A stretch of 64,000 bases of DNA, taken from positions 1 to 64,000 of the forward strand of contig NZ_SMAA01000009.1 in assembly GCF_004341685.1 (NCBI RefSeq), read 5' to 3'. The number at the start of each line of letters is the position of its first letter. The stretch's first letter is position 1. This document shows, one piece after another, positions 44,207 to 53,096 of the stretch. The notes beneath the pieces are model-generated. The model was given only the letters and a program-made list of their open reading frames with translations, was not told the DNA's origin and did no database searches. Both the position numbers and the translations under genes were made by a program. This DNA is from Pectinatus cerevisiiphilus. GTDB lineage: Bacteria; Bacillota; Negativicutes; Selenomonadales; Selenomonadaceae.

Positions 44207-44326
44207 AAGTAGTAATTGCAATTTTTATACCGGACTGCCCGTCCGAATATTTAAAACTGCGGAAAATTGCGCTGGCTGCAAAATCAGATCCATGCTGCCA
44301 TGCCCAAAAGACTTATGTACAAATAT

Positions 44327-45169
44327 TTATTTATATTTTTCAATAAAAGAATCCAGTTGTTCAGCTGCTTTCGTGATATGCGCAAGTGTAGCTGTTATTT
44401 CTTCTGTAGAAGCCGCTTGTTCTTCACTGATTGCTCCCACAGTTTCTATTGACTTAAATATCGCCGCAACGGCATGATTCATTTCTTCCAAAATAGAATG
44501 TATCTGTTCAGTTGCTGTTTTAGATTGATCAGCAAGTTTGCGGACTTCTTCAGCAACAACAGCAAAACCTCTGCCATGTTCACCTGCTCTAGCCGCTTCA
44601 ATAGCTGCATTAAGTCCCAGTAAATTGGTTTGTTGGGCAATGTTATTAATAAATTCAATTACTTTTGCCGTTTCGCCGCTTTTTTGTTTTAGATTACCAG
44701 CTTCGGTTATTGAACCTTGGCCTGACTTTGCCAGTTCACCAGCACTATTTGCCACCTGTTCAATGGATTGATAGGCTGCCTGGGCTGATTTTACTACATC
44801 CTGCACTCCTTCTAACAGTTTAGCATTTTCTTTCATATCAATGCCACTGCCTATCGTGCCGATGACCTCACCCTTTAGCCCAGAAATAGGCACAAAAGTT
44901 GTTTTAATAGGAACCCCATATACATTAGCTTCCGTATCTTCCTGAACAGCAGCTTTGTTCCTTATACTCTTTTCTATAGACGTCGTAATGGGTTTTCCAG
45001 TTTCGATATTAATATCAACTTTTTTCCCTTTTTCGTATGCTATATATTTTTCGCAATCAGTGAGGGCAACGACCATATCCTCACGGACAATTTGTTTTAT
45101 ATACGGCATAACCACTTTAAACGCGTTCAAAATATCCTCATTGGTTTTTATGTTATCTGGATAATTCAT
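44327..45169 (-). CDS. Soluble methyl-accepting chemotaxis-like protein
   Basis: The 280-aa protein has no membrane segment. The N-terminal ~120 residues form a sensor region of PAS/Cache-like appearance, with [19 protein letters not shown] near 92. The rest is a short MCP signalling domain with the conserved hairpin tip region [24 protein letters not shown] near residue 172 and [15 protein letters not shown]. This is a cytosolic chemoreceptor type. The only chemotaxis enzyme in the window is the CheR-type protein at 17074. It lies divergent from ndh and may sense an intracellular or redox signal; the ligand is unknown. Confidence 0.85.
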   Translation of the reverse strand: MNYPDNIKTNEDILNAFKVVMPYIKQIVREDMVVALTDCEKYIAYEKGKKVDINIETGKPITTSIEKSIRNKAAVQEDTEANVYGVPIKTTFVPISGLKGEVIGTIGSGIDMKENAKLLEGVQDVVKSAQAAYQSIEQVANSAGELAKSGQGSITEAGNLKQKSGETAKVIEFINNIAQQTNLLGLNAAIEAARAGEHGRGFAVVAEEVRKLADQSKTATEQIHSILEEMNHAVAAIFKSIETVGAISEEQAASTEEITATLAHITKAAEQLDSFIEKYK

Positions 45170-45313
45170 TATACTGTACTCCTCCCTGAGTCAAAATAAT
45201 TCTAAAATATCAATTATTGAACGATATAATCCTTTTCTGATTGTAGTTTATCGATGCCTAAAAGTCAACATAACCAGCAACGCAAATCGGGCTTAAATTT
45301 AATCTTTGTAAAA

Positions 45314-45366
45314 AAGTGATTTTATTCACAAATGTACTTGTTATTTTATTCACAATTGTTTATAAT
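45314..45366 (+). promoter_or_regulatory. ndh promoter with two Rex-like operators
   Basis: Two sites fit the Rex pattern TTGTGA-N6-TCACAA: AAGTGATTTTATTCACAA (45314-45331) and TTGTTATTTTATTCACAA (45338-45355). The second overlaps the -35 (TTGTTA, 45338-45343) and spacer of a promoter whose TATAAT lies at 45361-45366 (17-bp spacer). Rex is released from DNA when NADH rises, which suits control of an NADH dehydrogenase. Confidence 0.65.
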
Positions 45367-45454
45367 AACTTTGTGACAAAAGGTACGTATTTATCGTGCT
45401 ATACTATCATCCATAATTGTAGTTAATCATATTTAATTCTAGGAGTGGGAAAAT

Positions 45455-46723
45455 ATGTCAGAAAAAAGACCTCATGTAGTAATCATTGGCGCCGGATTCG
45501 GGGGAATTAAGGCTGCCTTGTTACTCGCTCGGGAAAATGTTGATGTAACATTGATTGACCGCAATAATTTTCATTTATTTCAACCATTGCTCTATCAGAT
45601 ATCTACTTCAATGTTATCAATTGATGAAATTGCTTATCCGACAAGAGCATTTTTCCGCAAGTACAAAAATGTCCGTTTTATGCTGGCACACGTACAAGGG
45701 TTTGATGTAGAAAACAAGGAAGTAATTACCCCTTACAAACGCGTAAAATACGATTATCTCGTTCTTGCCGCAGGCTCAACTACCAACTACTTCGGCATGA
45801 ATAAGTTATCCTATTCCACGTATGGTATGAAAACCTTGCGCGAAGCTATCCATATCCGCAATCATGTTCTTCACATGTTTGAACGTGCCGAACGCGAAAC
45901 CGATCCAGAAATCCGCAAAAGAATGCTTACCTTTGTTTGCGTTGGCGGCGGCCCTACGGGGATTGAAGAAGCCGGCTCTTTGTCAGAACTAGTTTATATC
46001 GCCATGAAAGATGAATATCATGGTCTTGACCTAAATGATGTTTCCATCATCTTGATCGAAGCTACCGACAAAGTATTGCCAATGATGCCAGAAGACCTTC
46101 GCAAGGAAACGGTACGAGTCCTCCGTTCCAAAAAAGTGGATGTACGCCTCAATACCCAGGTTGTTGACTGTGACGAAAACACCCTTACATTGAAAGACGG
46201 TACCACTATTGCCACTAACACTGTAATCTGGGCTGCCGGTGTAAAAGCAGTACCTGTCATCGAAAAATTAGGTTCTGAAGTAGACCGTGCCGGAAGAGTT
46301 ATTGTCAAAAAGACTTTGCAGGTTCCTGACCATCCAGAAATTTTTGCAATAGGTGACTGTGCCCATTTAGAACAAAACGGACGTCCTTTAGCGACTATTG
46401 CCCCTGTTGCCACCCAAGGTTCAGTTGTTTGTGTAGAAAATATCAAGAAACTTATAAAAGGGCAAACCGATTTAAAAGAATTTGTCTACCATGATGTAGG
46501 CAGCATGGCAACAATTGGCCGCGGACAGGCTGTCATGTTCAAAGGCAGTTTAAAAATGAAAGGCTTTTTTGCTTGGTGTGCATGGATGCTTATTCACTTG
46601 ATGCGACTAGCAGGCACCCATACCAACATCACTGTAGCTTTGAAATGGGGTTGGAATCTATTATCAGGTATACGCTTAGGCCGTATTATTACCAATATCC
46701 CAGACAATCGCAACGAACAATGA
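45455..46723 (+). CDS. ndh: Type II NADH:quinone oxidoreductase
   Basis: NDH-2 passes electrons from NADH to quinone through FAD without pumping protons. The 422-aa protein has the FAD-binding IGAGFGGIKAAL at the N-terminus, HLFQPLLYQISTSMLS near 44, the NADH-binding VGGGPTGIEEAG near residue 170, FAIGDCAH near 302 and a C-terminal hydrophobic/amphipathic anchor (FFAWCAWMLIHLMRLAG). Close relatives act in respiration or in NADH recycling. It stands alone behind a Rex-regulated promoter and before a terminator. Confidence 0.9.
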   Translation: MSEKRPHVVIIGAGFGGIKAALLLARENVDVTLIDRNNFHLFQPLLYQISTSMLSIDEIAYPTRAFFRKYKNVRFMLAHVQGFDVENKEVITPYKRVKYDYLVLAAGSTTNYFGMNKLSYSTYGMKTLREAIHIRNHVLHMFERAERETDPEIRKRMLTFVCVGGGPTGIEEAGSLSELVYIAMKDEYHGLDLNDVSIILIEATDKVLPMMPEDLRKETVRVLRSKKVDVRLNTQVVDCDENTLTLKDGTTIATNTVIWAAGVKAVPVIEKLGSEVDRAGRVIVKKTLQVPDHPEIFAIGDCAHLEQNGRPLATIAPVATQGSVVCVENIKKLIKGQTDLKEFVYHDVGSMATIGRGQAVMFKGSLKMKGFFAWCAWMLIHLMRLAGTHTNITVALKWGWNLLSGIRLGRIITNIPDNRNEQ

Positions 46724-46746
46724 ATTCTCTCTTCACTACATATAAG

Positions 46747-46784
46747 AAGTACCAAATCATGCAATATGGTTTGGTACTTTTTAT
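46747..46784 (+). terminator. Rho-independent terminator
   Basis: AAGTACCAAA / TTTGGTACTT with a 13-nt loop is followed by TTTATAT. Confidence 0.75.
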
Positions 46785-46907
46785 ATATAGCACATTTTTT
46801 TAAATTTTTCTTAGCCCAAAATAATTTATGGTATAATAATGTTTGATATTTTCTTTTATCATTTCCATACCAACTTTCAAAAATTCTTTAAAGGATGTGC
46901 GTTACAT

Positions 46908-48176
46908 TTGTTTAAAGCCATACTAATATCTTGCGTTACCACCTTGCTTGCCTTACAGTTTTCCTATACATATGCAGCTGTTCCTACTCCCACGAAAGCT
47001 GTACAAGAGCAGGAAAAAATAGAAAAAATCAGCCTCGTGTGGCCGCCCATTGCCAGTGCCGTCCAATACGAACTAAATATTATCGATCCAGTTACCATGC
47101 AGCAGGTACTAAATATAAAACCTATATATGCCGCAGGTTATGAGCTTGATGCAAAGTCTTTACCTGAAAACCCTGGCAAATTTCTATGGCAGGTACGCGG
47201 TTTAGATTATGATGGCCAACCCGTAAATAATTACAGCCAGCCCGAGCCTTTAAACAAAGCTTCCATTAACGCCAACAGTCCCATTACCACTACCCAATTT
47301 GAGCAAATGGCTTATACCCCTCTTTATCCCGTATACTCATGGATACCATACTTACGTGCCGCCAAATATACTGTTCGTATCTATTACGGTGAAGATGATA
47401 ATAGTTTAACACCTGCTAAACTTATTAATGAATATCAAGTTGATGGCCACGATTCATTCGATTTTTATGATCCGGCTTCCTATACACAAGCCGGCCAATA
47501 CTATTGGACGGTACAAGCACGTGATATTAATAACCTTCCCATAAGTCGTTGGTCAGCACCTGTCAAATTTTATGTCACTACACAAAATATAACAACAGCT
47601 GCATTAGGAGACAGTATTACCCACGGCGGTGGTGCCATCAGCACACCTCCCGGTTATACATTATATGACTGGCAGACTTATTCTTCCGTACCGGTTTTAA
47701 ACCTCGGTTACAGCGGTGACACAACAGCTGCTATGCTGCAGCGTTTTGCCAAAGATGTATTACCCTTTCATCCGCGCATTTTAGTTATAATGGGTGGTGT
47801 AAATGATGTCCGTACCGGTGTCAGCGCAGAAGAATCCATCCAGAACCTTTCTGCAATACGGGATTTATGCATAAAAAATCATATAATCCCCGTCATGGTC
47901 ACAGCCAGCCCTATCTGTCCGCAAAAAATGCAAGAAACTATTGATATCACCCCCGCGCCTGACTGGCAGGAACAGTTATCCTTACTCAACCATTGGATAT
48001 TGTCCTATCCTGGTTCGATAGACACATATTTACTTCTTTCTGACAACCAAGGCTTACTTAAAAGCAATTTGACGACTGACGGTCTTCATCCTGACGCCAC
48101 CGGAAAAAGAATAATCGGGGAAACCATTGCTGCTTCACTACGCCAAAGCTATCCAAACATCTTTACGCAGCAATAA
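46908..48176 (+). CDS. Secreted SGNH/GDSL-family hydrolase with N-terminal beta domains
   Basis: The protein of about 422 aa has a signal peptide (ILISCVTTLLALQFSYTYA). Two beta-sandwich, fibronectin-like segments follow (about 35-240), with LVWPPIASAVQYELNI and SWIPYLRAAKYTVRIYYG. The C-terminal SGNH esterase domain carries block I ALGDSITHGGG near 249, GYSGDTT near 285, block III MGGVNDVR near 312 and block V DGLHPDATG near 393. That gives a complete Ser-Asp-His set for ester hydrolysis. The substrate is unknown, probably a carbohydrate ester. The TTG at 46908 follows AAAGGATG at 11 nt; an ATG 69 bp upstream would add a non-signal stretch. Confidence 0.8.
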   Translation: MFKAILISCVTTLLALQFSYTYAAVPTPTKAVQEQEKIEKISLVWPPIASAVQYELNIIDPVTMQQVLNIKPIYAAGYELDAKSLPENPGKFLWQVRGLDYDGQPVNNYSQPEPLNKASINANSPITTTQFEQMAYTPLYPVYSWIPYLRAAKYTVRIYYGEDDNSLTPAKLINEYQVDGHDSFDFYDPASYTQAGQYYWTVQARDINNLPISRWSAPVKFYVTTQNITTAALGDSITHGGGAISTPPGYTLYDWQTYSSVPVLNLGYSGDTTAAMLQRFAKDVLPFHPRILVIMGGVNDVRTGVSAEESIQNLSAIRDLCIKNHIIPVMVTASPICPQKMQETIDITPAPDWQEQLSLLNHWILSYPGSIDTYLLLSDNQGLLKSNLTTDGLHPDATGKRIIGETIAASLRQSYPNIFTQQ

Positions 48177-48203
48177 GCATTCTCTTTTTAAAGGTATAGA
48201 TAA

Positions 48204-48374
48204 ATGAAAAATAATACTGATTTCGAAAATATTGAAAAAGCGATCAGCGCGATTGATAAATTGTGCAGCCATTGCTCTATATGTACCCCTGACTGCCACG
48301 TGGCCATAGCCAGACGTGCCATGGAATCACTTCGCTATGACCTGCAACAATTTTACAATAACGAAGAAAAATGA
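48204..48374 (+). CDS. Small Cys-rich protein (56 aa)
   Basis: A short ORF with AAAGG about 9 nt before the ATG encodes 56 residues. A helix is followed by CSHCSICTPDCHVAIARR (residues 22-39), in which four cysteines with a CxxCxxCxxxC spacing could bind zinc or an iron-sulfur cluster. A second helix follows. It starts 28 bp after the SGNH hydrolase stop and may share its transcript. I do not recognise the family. Confidence 0.55.
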   Translation: MKNNTDFENIEKAISAIDKLCSHCSICTPDCHVAIARRAMESLRYDLQQFYNNEEK

Positions 48375-48471
48375 CTCTTTAATAAAAATCGCTTAAAATT
48401 TTATACCGACCTAATAAATGTTAAAACTTTTTTAGCAGGACAGTATAATAATTGTAAGCGATTTTATTATC

Positions 48472-48500
48472 TTTACAAGAAATTATTAAATAGCTATAAT
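48472..48500 (+). promoter_or_regulatory. Promoter of the IclR regulator gene
   Basis: TTTACA (48472-48477) and TATAAT (48495-48500) with a 17-bp spacer. The ATG begins only 7 nt past the -10, so the mRNA would be leaderless. TTGTAAG at about 48452 and TTTACAAG here form a loose inverted repeat that the regulator might bind. Confidence 0.6.
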
Positions 48501-48506
48501 TTAAAT

Positions 48507-49280
48507 ATGGATAAACTACACATGCCTACGCTTCGGGTCTTAAATATTTTTGAAGCGATATACAATAGTAAAAAAGGTCTTACTTTGACTGAAATTTCGC
48601 ATAATACGGGTATAGCAAAAGGAACACTTCATCCGATTATTACAACACTTGTAAAAAAGGAGTACCTCGAAAATACCGGAACGGTCATCTCAATCGGTAA
48701 AAGTGCTTTCAAATTAGGTTATGCCTATGCCCATTCGCTCAGTTATTTATATATTCTCAAACCCCATATGCGTGAAATCGTCATTGCCTGTGATGAAATA
48801 TGCCAACTCGGCGTTCTGGATGGAAACGACGTGCTTTATATTGAAAAAACCGAACCTAAACAGGCAATCCGCATCGAATCATCTGCCGGAAAAACCATCA
48901 AGGCTTACGCAACTGCATTGGGAAGGTGTCTGCTCAGTGACCTGTCTAGCAAAGAAATCGCAGCATTATATCCAGAAGGTCTTTCTGCGTATACTGCGAA
49001 CACTGTTACTGACAAAAACACACTCCTAAAAATTTTGTCCGCAGTCAGACAGAAAGGTTATGCCCACGAAGTTGGGGAAACAAACATTGATATCGAATGC
49101 ATTGCAGTTCCAATAAAAATAAAAAATAAAATCTATGCTGCCATTAGTGTAAGCCTGCCTATTTTCCGCTCCAACCCTGAAAAAATAATGCATATAATAA
49201 ATGTTCTACAATTTCATCAAAGGGCTATTGAGACAGAAATTTCAGCATTGCCTGATGGCATAAAACTATTCTCCGATTAA
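48507..49280 (+). CDS. IclR-family transcriptional regulator of the fucose-type operon
   Basis: The 257-aa protein has the IclR winged helix (LRVLNIFEAIYNSKKGLTLTEIS near residue 9, GIAKGTLHPIITTLVKKEYL near 34). The C-terminal effector domain has AYATALGRCLLSDLS near 131, GYAHEVGETNIDIECIAVPI near 188 and AAISVSLPIFR. The position directly before the sugar operon matches Cj0480c of the C. jejuni fucose locus, so it probably responds to a pathway intermediate. No ribosome site precedes the ATG. A terminator separates it from the structural genes. Confidence 0.87.
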   Translation: MDKLHMPTLRVLNIFEAIYNSKKGLTLTEISHNTGIAKGTLHPIITTLVKKEYLENTGTVISIGKSAFKLGYAYAHSLSYLYILKPHMREIVIACDEICQLGVLDGNDVLYIEKTEPKQAIRIESSAGKTIKAYATALGRCLLSDLSSKEIAALYPEGLSAYTANTVTDKNTLLKILSAVRQKGYAHEVGETNIDIECIAVPIKIKNKIYAAISVSLPIFRSNPEKIMHIINVLQFHQRAIETEISALPDGIKLFSD

Positions 49281-49306
49281 TAGCCAATTTAAAAACCAAC
49301 TTATAT

Positions 49307-49350
49307 AAACACCTTGCTAAACTCTAACCAGAGCATGCAAGGTGTTTTTG
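49307..49350 (+). terminator. Rho-independent terminator
   Basis: AAACACCTTGC / GCAAGGTGTTT with a 19-nt loop is followed by TTGTATAG. It ends the IclR gene transcript. Confidence 0.8.
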
Positions 49351-49398
49351 TATAGTTAACAGAAAATTTATATTAGAATCATTTGTTTAAATATTAGC

Positions 49399-49447
49399 TT
49401 GACGGCTGTTTATAGTTTTGTTATACTTTTCTTGTAAGTATATACAA
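49399..49447 (+). promoter_or_regulatory. Promoter and candidate operator of the fucose-type operon
   Basis: TTGACG (49399-49404), a 17-bp spacer and TATACT (49422-49427). Directly downstream, TTGTAAGTATATACAA (49432-49447) has inverted TTGTA/TACAA ends and covers the expected transcription start. It is a likely site for the adjacent IclR-type regulator. Confidence 0.6.
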
Positions 49448-49484
49448 ACTATATTAATATATGCAAACGAAGAGGAAGATTCTA

Positions 49485-51002
49485 ATGAAAGCAATCCATG
49501 TAAATAAACTGGACAATGTCGCTACAGCCTTGGCATCCTTACACAAGGGTGATACTGTTCTAGGTACGCTTCTCCTTCAAGATATACCACAAGGCCATAA
49601 GTTTGCTATTAAAGACATTGCCCAGGGTAATCCAGTTATAAAATATGCGTCACATATTGGTATTGCCATTTGTGCTATAAAAGCAGGCCAATGGGTTCAT
49701 ATCCACAACCTTGAAGGTGAACGCGGGCGAGGCGATACAGATTCATCAGTAAGAGAAATTAAGCAAAGTTCCCATCCTTCTTTAAATATTGCACACAGCA
49801 ATAAAAAATACGCACTTATGGGCTTTCGTAGAAGTGATGGCAGCTTTGGTCTACGCAACCACATTCTCGTCATTCCTAGTGTACATTGTGCAAACAATGT
49901 GGCCGCCCGCATAGCCAATACAGTCATTTACAGTAATACAGCCACTTCACCAGAAACCAACGTTGTTTATGTGACACATCAGCACGGTTGCAGTGAATTA
50001 TCATATGATGCCTTGCAGACGAAATCGGTAATCGTCGGTACAGCTGCGAACCCGAATGTATACGGTGTATTAGTGGTCGGTCTCGGTTGCGAAGGTGTGC
50101 AAGCAGATGTTGTCGCCAAAGAGATCCAGAAACGTTCTCCGTATAAAAAAGTACAATACCTTATAATCCAAAAGGCAGGAGGTGTCAATGCTACTATCAG
50201 ACAAGGAACAAAAATCGTAAAGGAAATGCTCGCAGAAGCTCTCCAAGAAAAAAAGGCTGCCGGCTCCCTAGCAGATATTGTTTTAGGTACCGAATGCGGT
50301 GGCAGCGACAGTTTTTCTGGCTTAAGTGCTAATCCCAGTCTTGGCACAGTTTCTGATATCGTCATTGAACAAGGCGGCAGCGTCATTCTTGCAGAAACCA
50401 CCGAATTAATTGGGGCAGAACATCTTTTGGCTGAACGCGCCAAAAATCCAATAATAAAACAGCAAATTCTTGATACCGTTAAAAATTTTGAAGAAGCTGT
50501 TATTCATGCACATGCTGATATCCGTGGTGCTAATCCAAGCCCAGGAAATATCGAAGGGGGGCTCAGCAGTATTGAAGAAAAATCATTGGGCTGTATTTAT
50601 AAAGCAGGCAACCAGCCAGTAATAGCTGTTAAACAATATGCCGAACAAATAACTGACAAAGGTCTCACTCTTATGAATACACCAGGAAATGATATTGAAC
50701 AATTAAGCGGCATGGTCGCTGGTGGATGTAATGTTTGTGTGTTCACGACAGGACGGGGAACGCCTACCGGCAGTCCCATTACTCCGACCATAAAGGTATC
50801 TTCTAACTCCGAAATATTTAAAAACATGAATGATACTATAGATTTAAATGCCGGCGCCATTATCGAAGGAGAAAAAAATGTTCAGCAAATGGGCGAAGAA
50901 ATTTTAGATTTTATTGTATCGGTAAGCAATGGAAAAATGACAAAAGCCGAAATAAACCAACAAAACGATTTTTCTATCTGGCGGCTTGCGACCACAGTTT
51001 AA
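49485..51002 (+). CDS. UxaA-family sugar-acid dehydratase (probable L-fuconate-type dehydratase)
   Basis: The 505-aa protein combines an N-terminal SAF domain (about 1-85, ending HIHNLEGERGRGD) with the catalytic domain of the altronate/galactarate dehydratase family. The latter has GLRNHILVIPSVHCANNVA near 123, THQHGCSE near 164, GCEGVQADVVAKE near 203 and GTECGGSDSFSGLSANP near 273. The family removes water from aldonates to give 2-keto-3-deoxy acids. In this operon the expected step is L-fuconate to 2-keto-3-deoxy-L-fuconate. ATG 49485 has GAGGAAG upstream. Its counterpart in C. jejuni is uxaA (Cj0482/0483). Confidence 0.82.
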   Translation: MKAIHVNKLDNVATALASLHKGDTVLGTLLLQDIPQGHKFAIKDIAQGNPVIKYASHIGIAICAIKAGQWVHIHNLEGERGRGDTDSSVREIKQSSHPSLNIAHSNKKYALMGFRRSDGSFGLRNHILVIPSVHCANNVAARIANTVIYSNTATSPETNVVYVTHQHGCSELSYDALQTKSVIVGTAANPNVYGVLVVGLGCEGVQADVVAKEIQKRSPYKKVQYLIIQKAGGVNATIRQGTKIVKEMLAEALQEKKAAGSLADIVLGTECGGSDSFSGLSANPSLGTVSDIVIEQGGSVILAETTELIGAEHLLAERAKNPIIKQQILDTVKNFEEAVIHAHADIRGANPSPGNIEGGLSSIEEKSLGCIYKAGNQPVIAVKQYAEQITDKGLTLMNTPGNDIEQLSGMVAGGCNVCVFTTGRGTPTGSPITPTIKVSSNSEIFKNMNDTIDLNAGAIIEGEKNVQQMGEEILDFIVSVSNGKMTKAEINQQNDFSIWRLATTV

Positions 51003-51035
51003 AACAAACATAAAATAACTTTAGGAGGGATTTCT

Positions 51036-51815
51036 ATGGATTTACAACTAAATAAAAAAGTTGTCTTGATTACAGGCGGTGGAAAAGGGATTGGCAGTGG
51101 TATTACTCTTGAATTAGCAAAAGAAGGTGCTATCCCCATAATTTTATCACGTTCTAGTATTTTACCTGCCTTCAAGGAACGTTTAGAAAAACATACTGAT
51201 AATTATGAATTTATCCAAATTGATTTAAACGAAGCAGACAAAATAAAACCTATAGTAGATGATATCGCCAAAAGGTATGGCAGCATATATGGCATTGTCA
51301 ATAATGCTGGTGCAAATGACAACAAAGATTTAGAAACCACTTCATGGCAAGAATTTGAAAAAAGCCTGCACGGTAATTTAACCCATTATTATGAACTCGT
51401 CCACGCATCAGTTAAGTATCTAAAAGCCAGCCGCGGTTCAATTCTTAATATCACCTCCAAAACAGCCTTTACCGGCCAAGGAAAAACGAGTGCTTACGCC
51501 GCTGCCAAAGGAGCTATCCTCGGTCTGACACGTGAATGGGCTTCCGCCCTTTTTAAGGATCATGTAAGAAGTAATGCCATAGTTGTCAGCGAATGTTGGA
51601 CACCACTTTATGCCAAATGGATTAAAACTTTTGCTGATCCTGAAGCACGTAAAAAAATAATTACTGATAAAATTCCCTATGAACATCGTTTTACTACAAT
51701 AGAAGAAATTGCCGCTACAGCAGTTTTTGTATTATCTCCTATATCTTCACATACTACAGCCCAATGGATATTTGTCGATGGTGGGTACGTCCATCTTGAT
51801 CGAGCTTTAACTTAA
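51036..51815 (+). CDS. SDR-family sugar dehydrogenase (FucX-like)
   Basis: The 259-aa short-chain dehydrogenase has the cofactor loop TGGGKGIGSGI near residue 14, NNAG near 89, the catalytic Ser in LNITSKTAF near 139 and YAAAKGA near 153. It is the best candidate for oxidising L-fucose to its lactone, the first step of the non-phosphorylative route. In C. jejuni the equivalent gene is Cj0485 (FucX), which also acts on D-arabinose. The ATG has AGGAGGG upstream. The permease gene follows after 14 bp. Confidence 0.83.
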   Translation: MDLQLNKKVVLITGGGKGIGSGITLELAKEGAIPIILSRSSILPAFKERLEKHTDNYEFIQIDLNEADKIKPIVDDIAKRYGSIYGIVNNAGANDNKDLETTSWQEFEKSLHGNLTHYYELVHASVKYLKASRGSILNITSKTAFTGQGKTSAYAAAKGAILGLTREWASALFKDHVRSNAIVVSECWTPLYAKWIKTFADPEARKKIITDKIPYEHRFTTIEEIAATAVFVLSPISSHTTAQWIFVDGGYVHLDRALT

Positions 51816-51829
51816 GAAAGGAAAAGGAC

Positions 51830-53062
51830 ATGAGAAATAATGCAAATACTAAAATCATAAAAATTGCTTTTTGCCTGGTTACTATCTTATTTTTCCTATG
51901 GGGATTAAGTTACGGATTACTCGATGTTATGAATAAGAACTTCCAAAATCAATTAGGTATTACTAAAGCTACCTCCGGACTGCTTCAAGCAGCTTATTTT
52001 GGCGGTTATTTCATATTTGCCACACCAGCATCATTAATAGCCAAAAAGTACGGATTTAAAGGCGGTATTATAATGGGATTATTTTTGTATGCTGTAGGAG
52101 CCTTATTAATTATTCCTGCAAGTAATGTACACAATTTTCTCATGTTTCTCGGTGCCTTTTTCATCCTTGCCTGCGGTCTTGCCAGCTTGGAAACAAATGC
52201 CAATCCTTATATAACTAAGCTGGGGCATGATAAAGATGCTGCTTTTCGTATTAATGTAGCCCAAAGTTTTAATGGTGTCGGTCAATTTATCGGCCCTATT
52301 ATAGGTGGCAGTTTATTTCTTTCCATTACCAATGGCTCTGATATAATATCCAATATGCAGAATGTACAAATGGTTTACGTCGGCATAGCTGCCATTGTCA
52401 TATGCCTGCTCCTAATTTTTCTATTAGTAAAGTTACCAGAAGGTTCAGAGATTTCTAACGGTGAAGATAAAGCTCAAGGCAACGGTTCCTATGGACAGCT
52501 TTTTAGCTATCGTCATTTTTGCTTCGGCGTATTAGCCCAATTTTTCTATATAGCCGCGCAAGTAGGCGCGGGTGCCTTTTTCATAAACTATAGCGTTGAA
52601 CACTGGCATGCCTTATCAGACACCAGAGCTTCTTATTTCTTTGGCATAGCTTTGATTGCCTTCATGGTCGGTAGAATTATAACTACTCCATTGATGAAAA
52701 AATTTAGTGCCAATAAAATTCTGGGAATATATTCCATTATCAATGTTTTCCTAATGCTGCTCCTTAACGTTACTTCAGGCAGTATAAGCGTAGTGTTACT
52801 AATTGCTTCTTTTTTCTTCATGTCCATCAGCTTCCCTACAATTTTTGCTTTAAGCATAGTACACATACCAGAAAATCTTGTAAAAACAGCTTCAAGCATC
52901 CTTATTATGAGCATTGGCGGCGGTGCGATTATGCCTTTCTTCATGGGACATGTAGCTGATAACTTCGGCATAGCTGCTGGCTATTTACTTTTAGCACCAT
53001 GTTATTTGTTTGTCGCCTGGTATAGCTTTAAAGGATGCAAACCAAAAATGGTAGCTCATTAA
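51830..53062 (+). CDS. fucP: L-fucose:H+ symporter FucP (MFS)
   Basis: The 410-aa MFS protein has 12 hydrophobic segments and FucP-subfamily features: FFLWGLSYGLLDVMNKNFQ near residue 20, AAYFGGYFIFATPAS near 49, LASLETNANPYITKLG near 116 and NVAQSFNGVGQFIGP near 141. FucP imports L-fucose and some relatives with protons. Placement among the sugar-oxidising genes fixes the pathway. The ATG has AAAGGA upstream. Confidence 0.85.
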   Translation: MRNNANTKIIKIAFCLVTILFFLWGLSYGLLDVMNKNFQNQLGITKATSGLLQAAYFGGYFIFATPASLIAKKYGFKGGIIMGLFLYAVGALLIIPASNVHNFLMFLGAFFILACGLASLETNANPYITKLGHDKDAAFRINVAQSFNGVGQFIGPIIGGSLFLSITNGSDIISNMQNVQMVYVGIAAIVICLLLIFLLVKLPEGSEISNGEDKAQGNGSYGQLFSYRHFCFGVLAQFFYIAAQVGAGAFFINYSVEHWHALSDTRASYFFGIALIAFMVGRIITTPLMKKFSANKILGIYSIINVFLMLLLNVTSGSISVVLLIASFFFMSISFPTIFALSIVHIPENLVKTASSILIMSIGGGAIMPFFMGHVADNFGIAAGYLLLAPCYLFVAWYSFKGCKPKMVAH

Positions 53063-53096
53063 ATATCACTAATCTAAAACATGATTGGAGGAAAAA

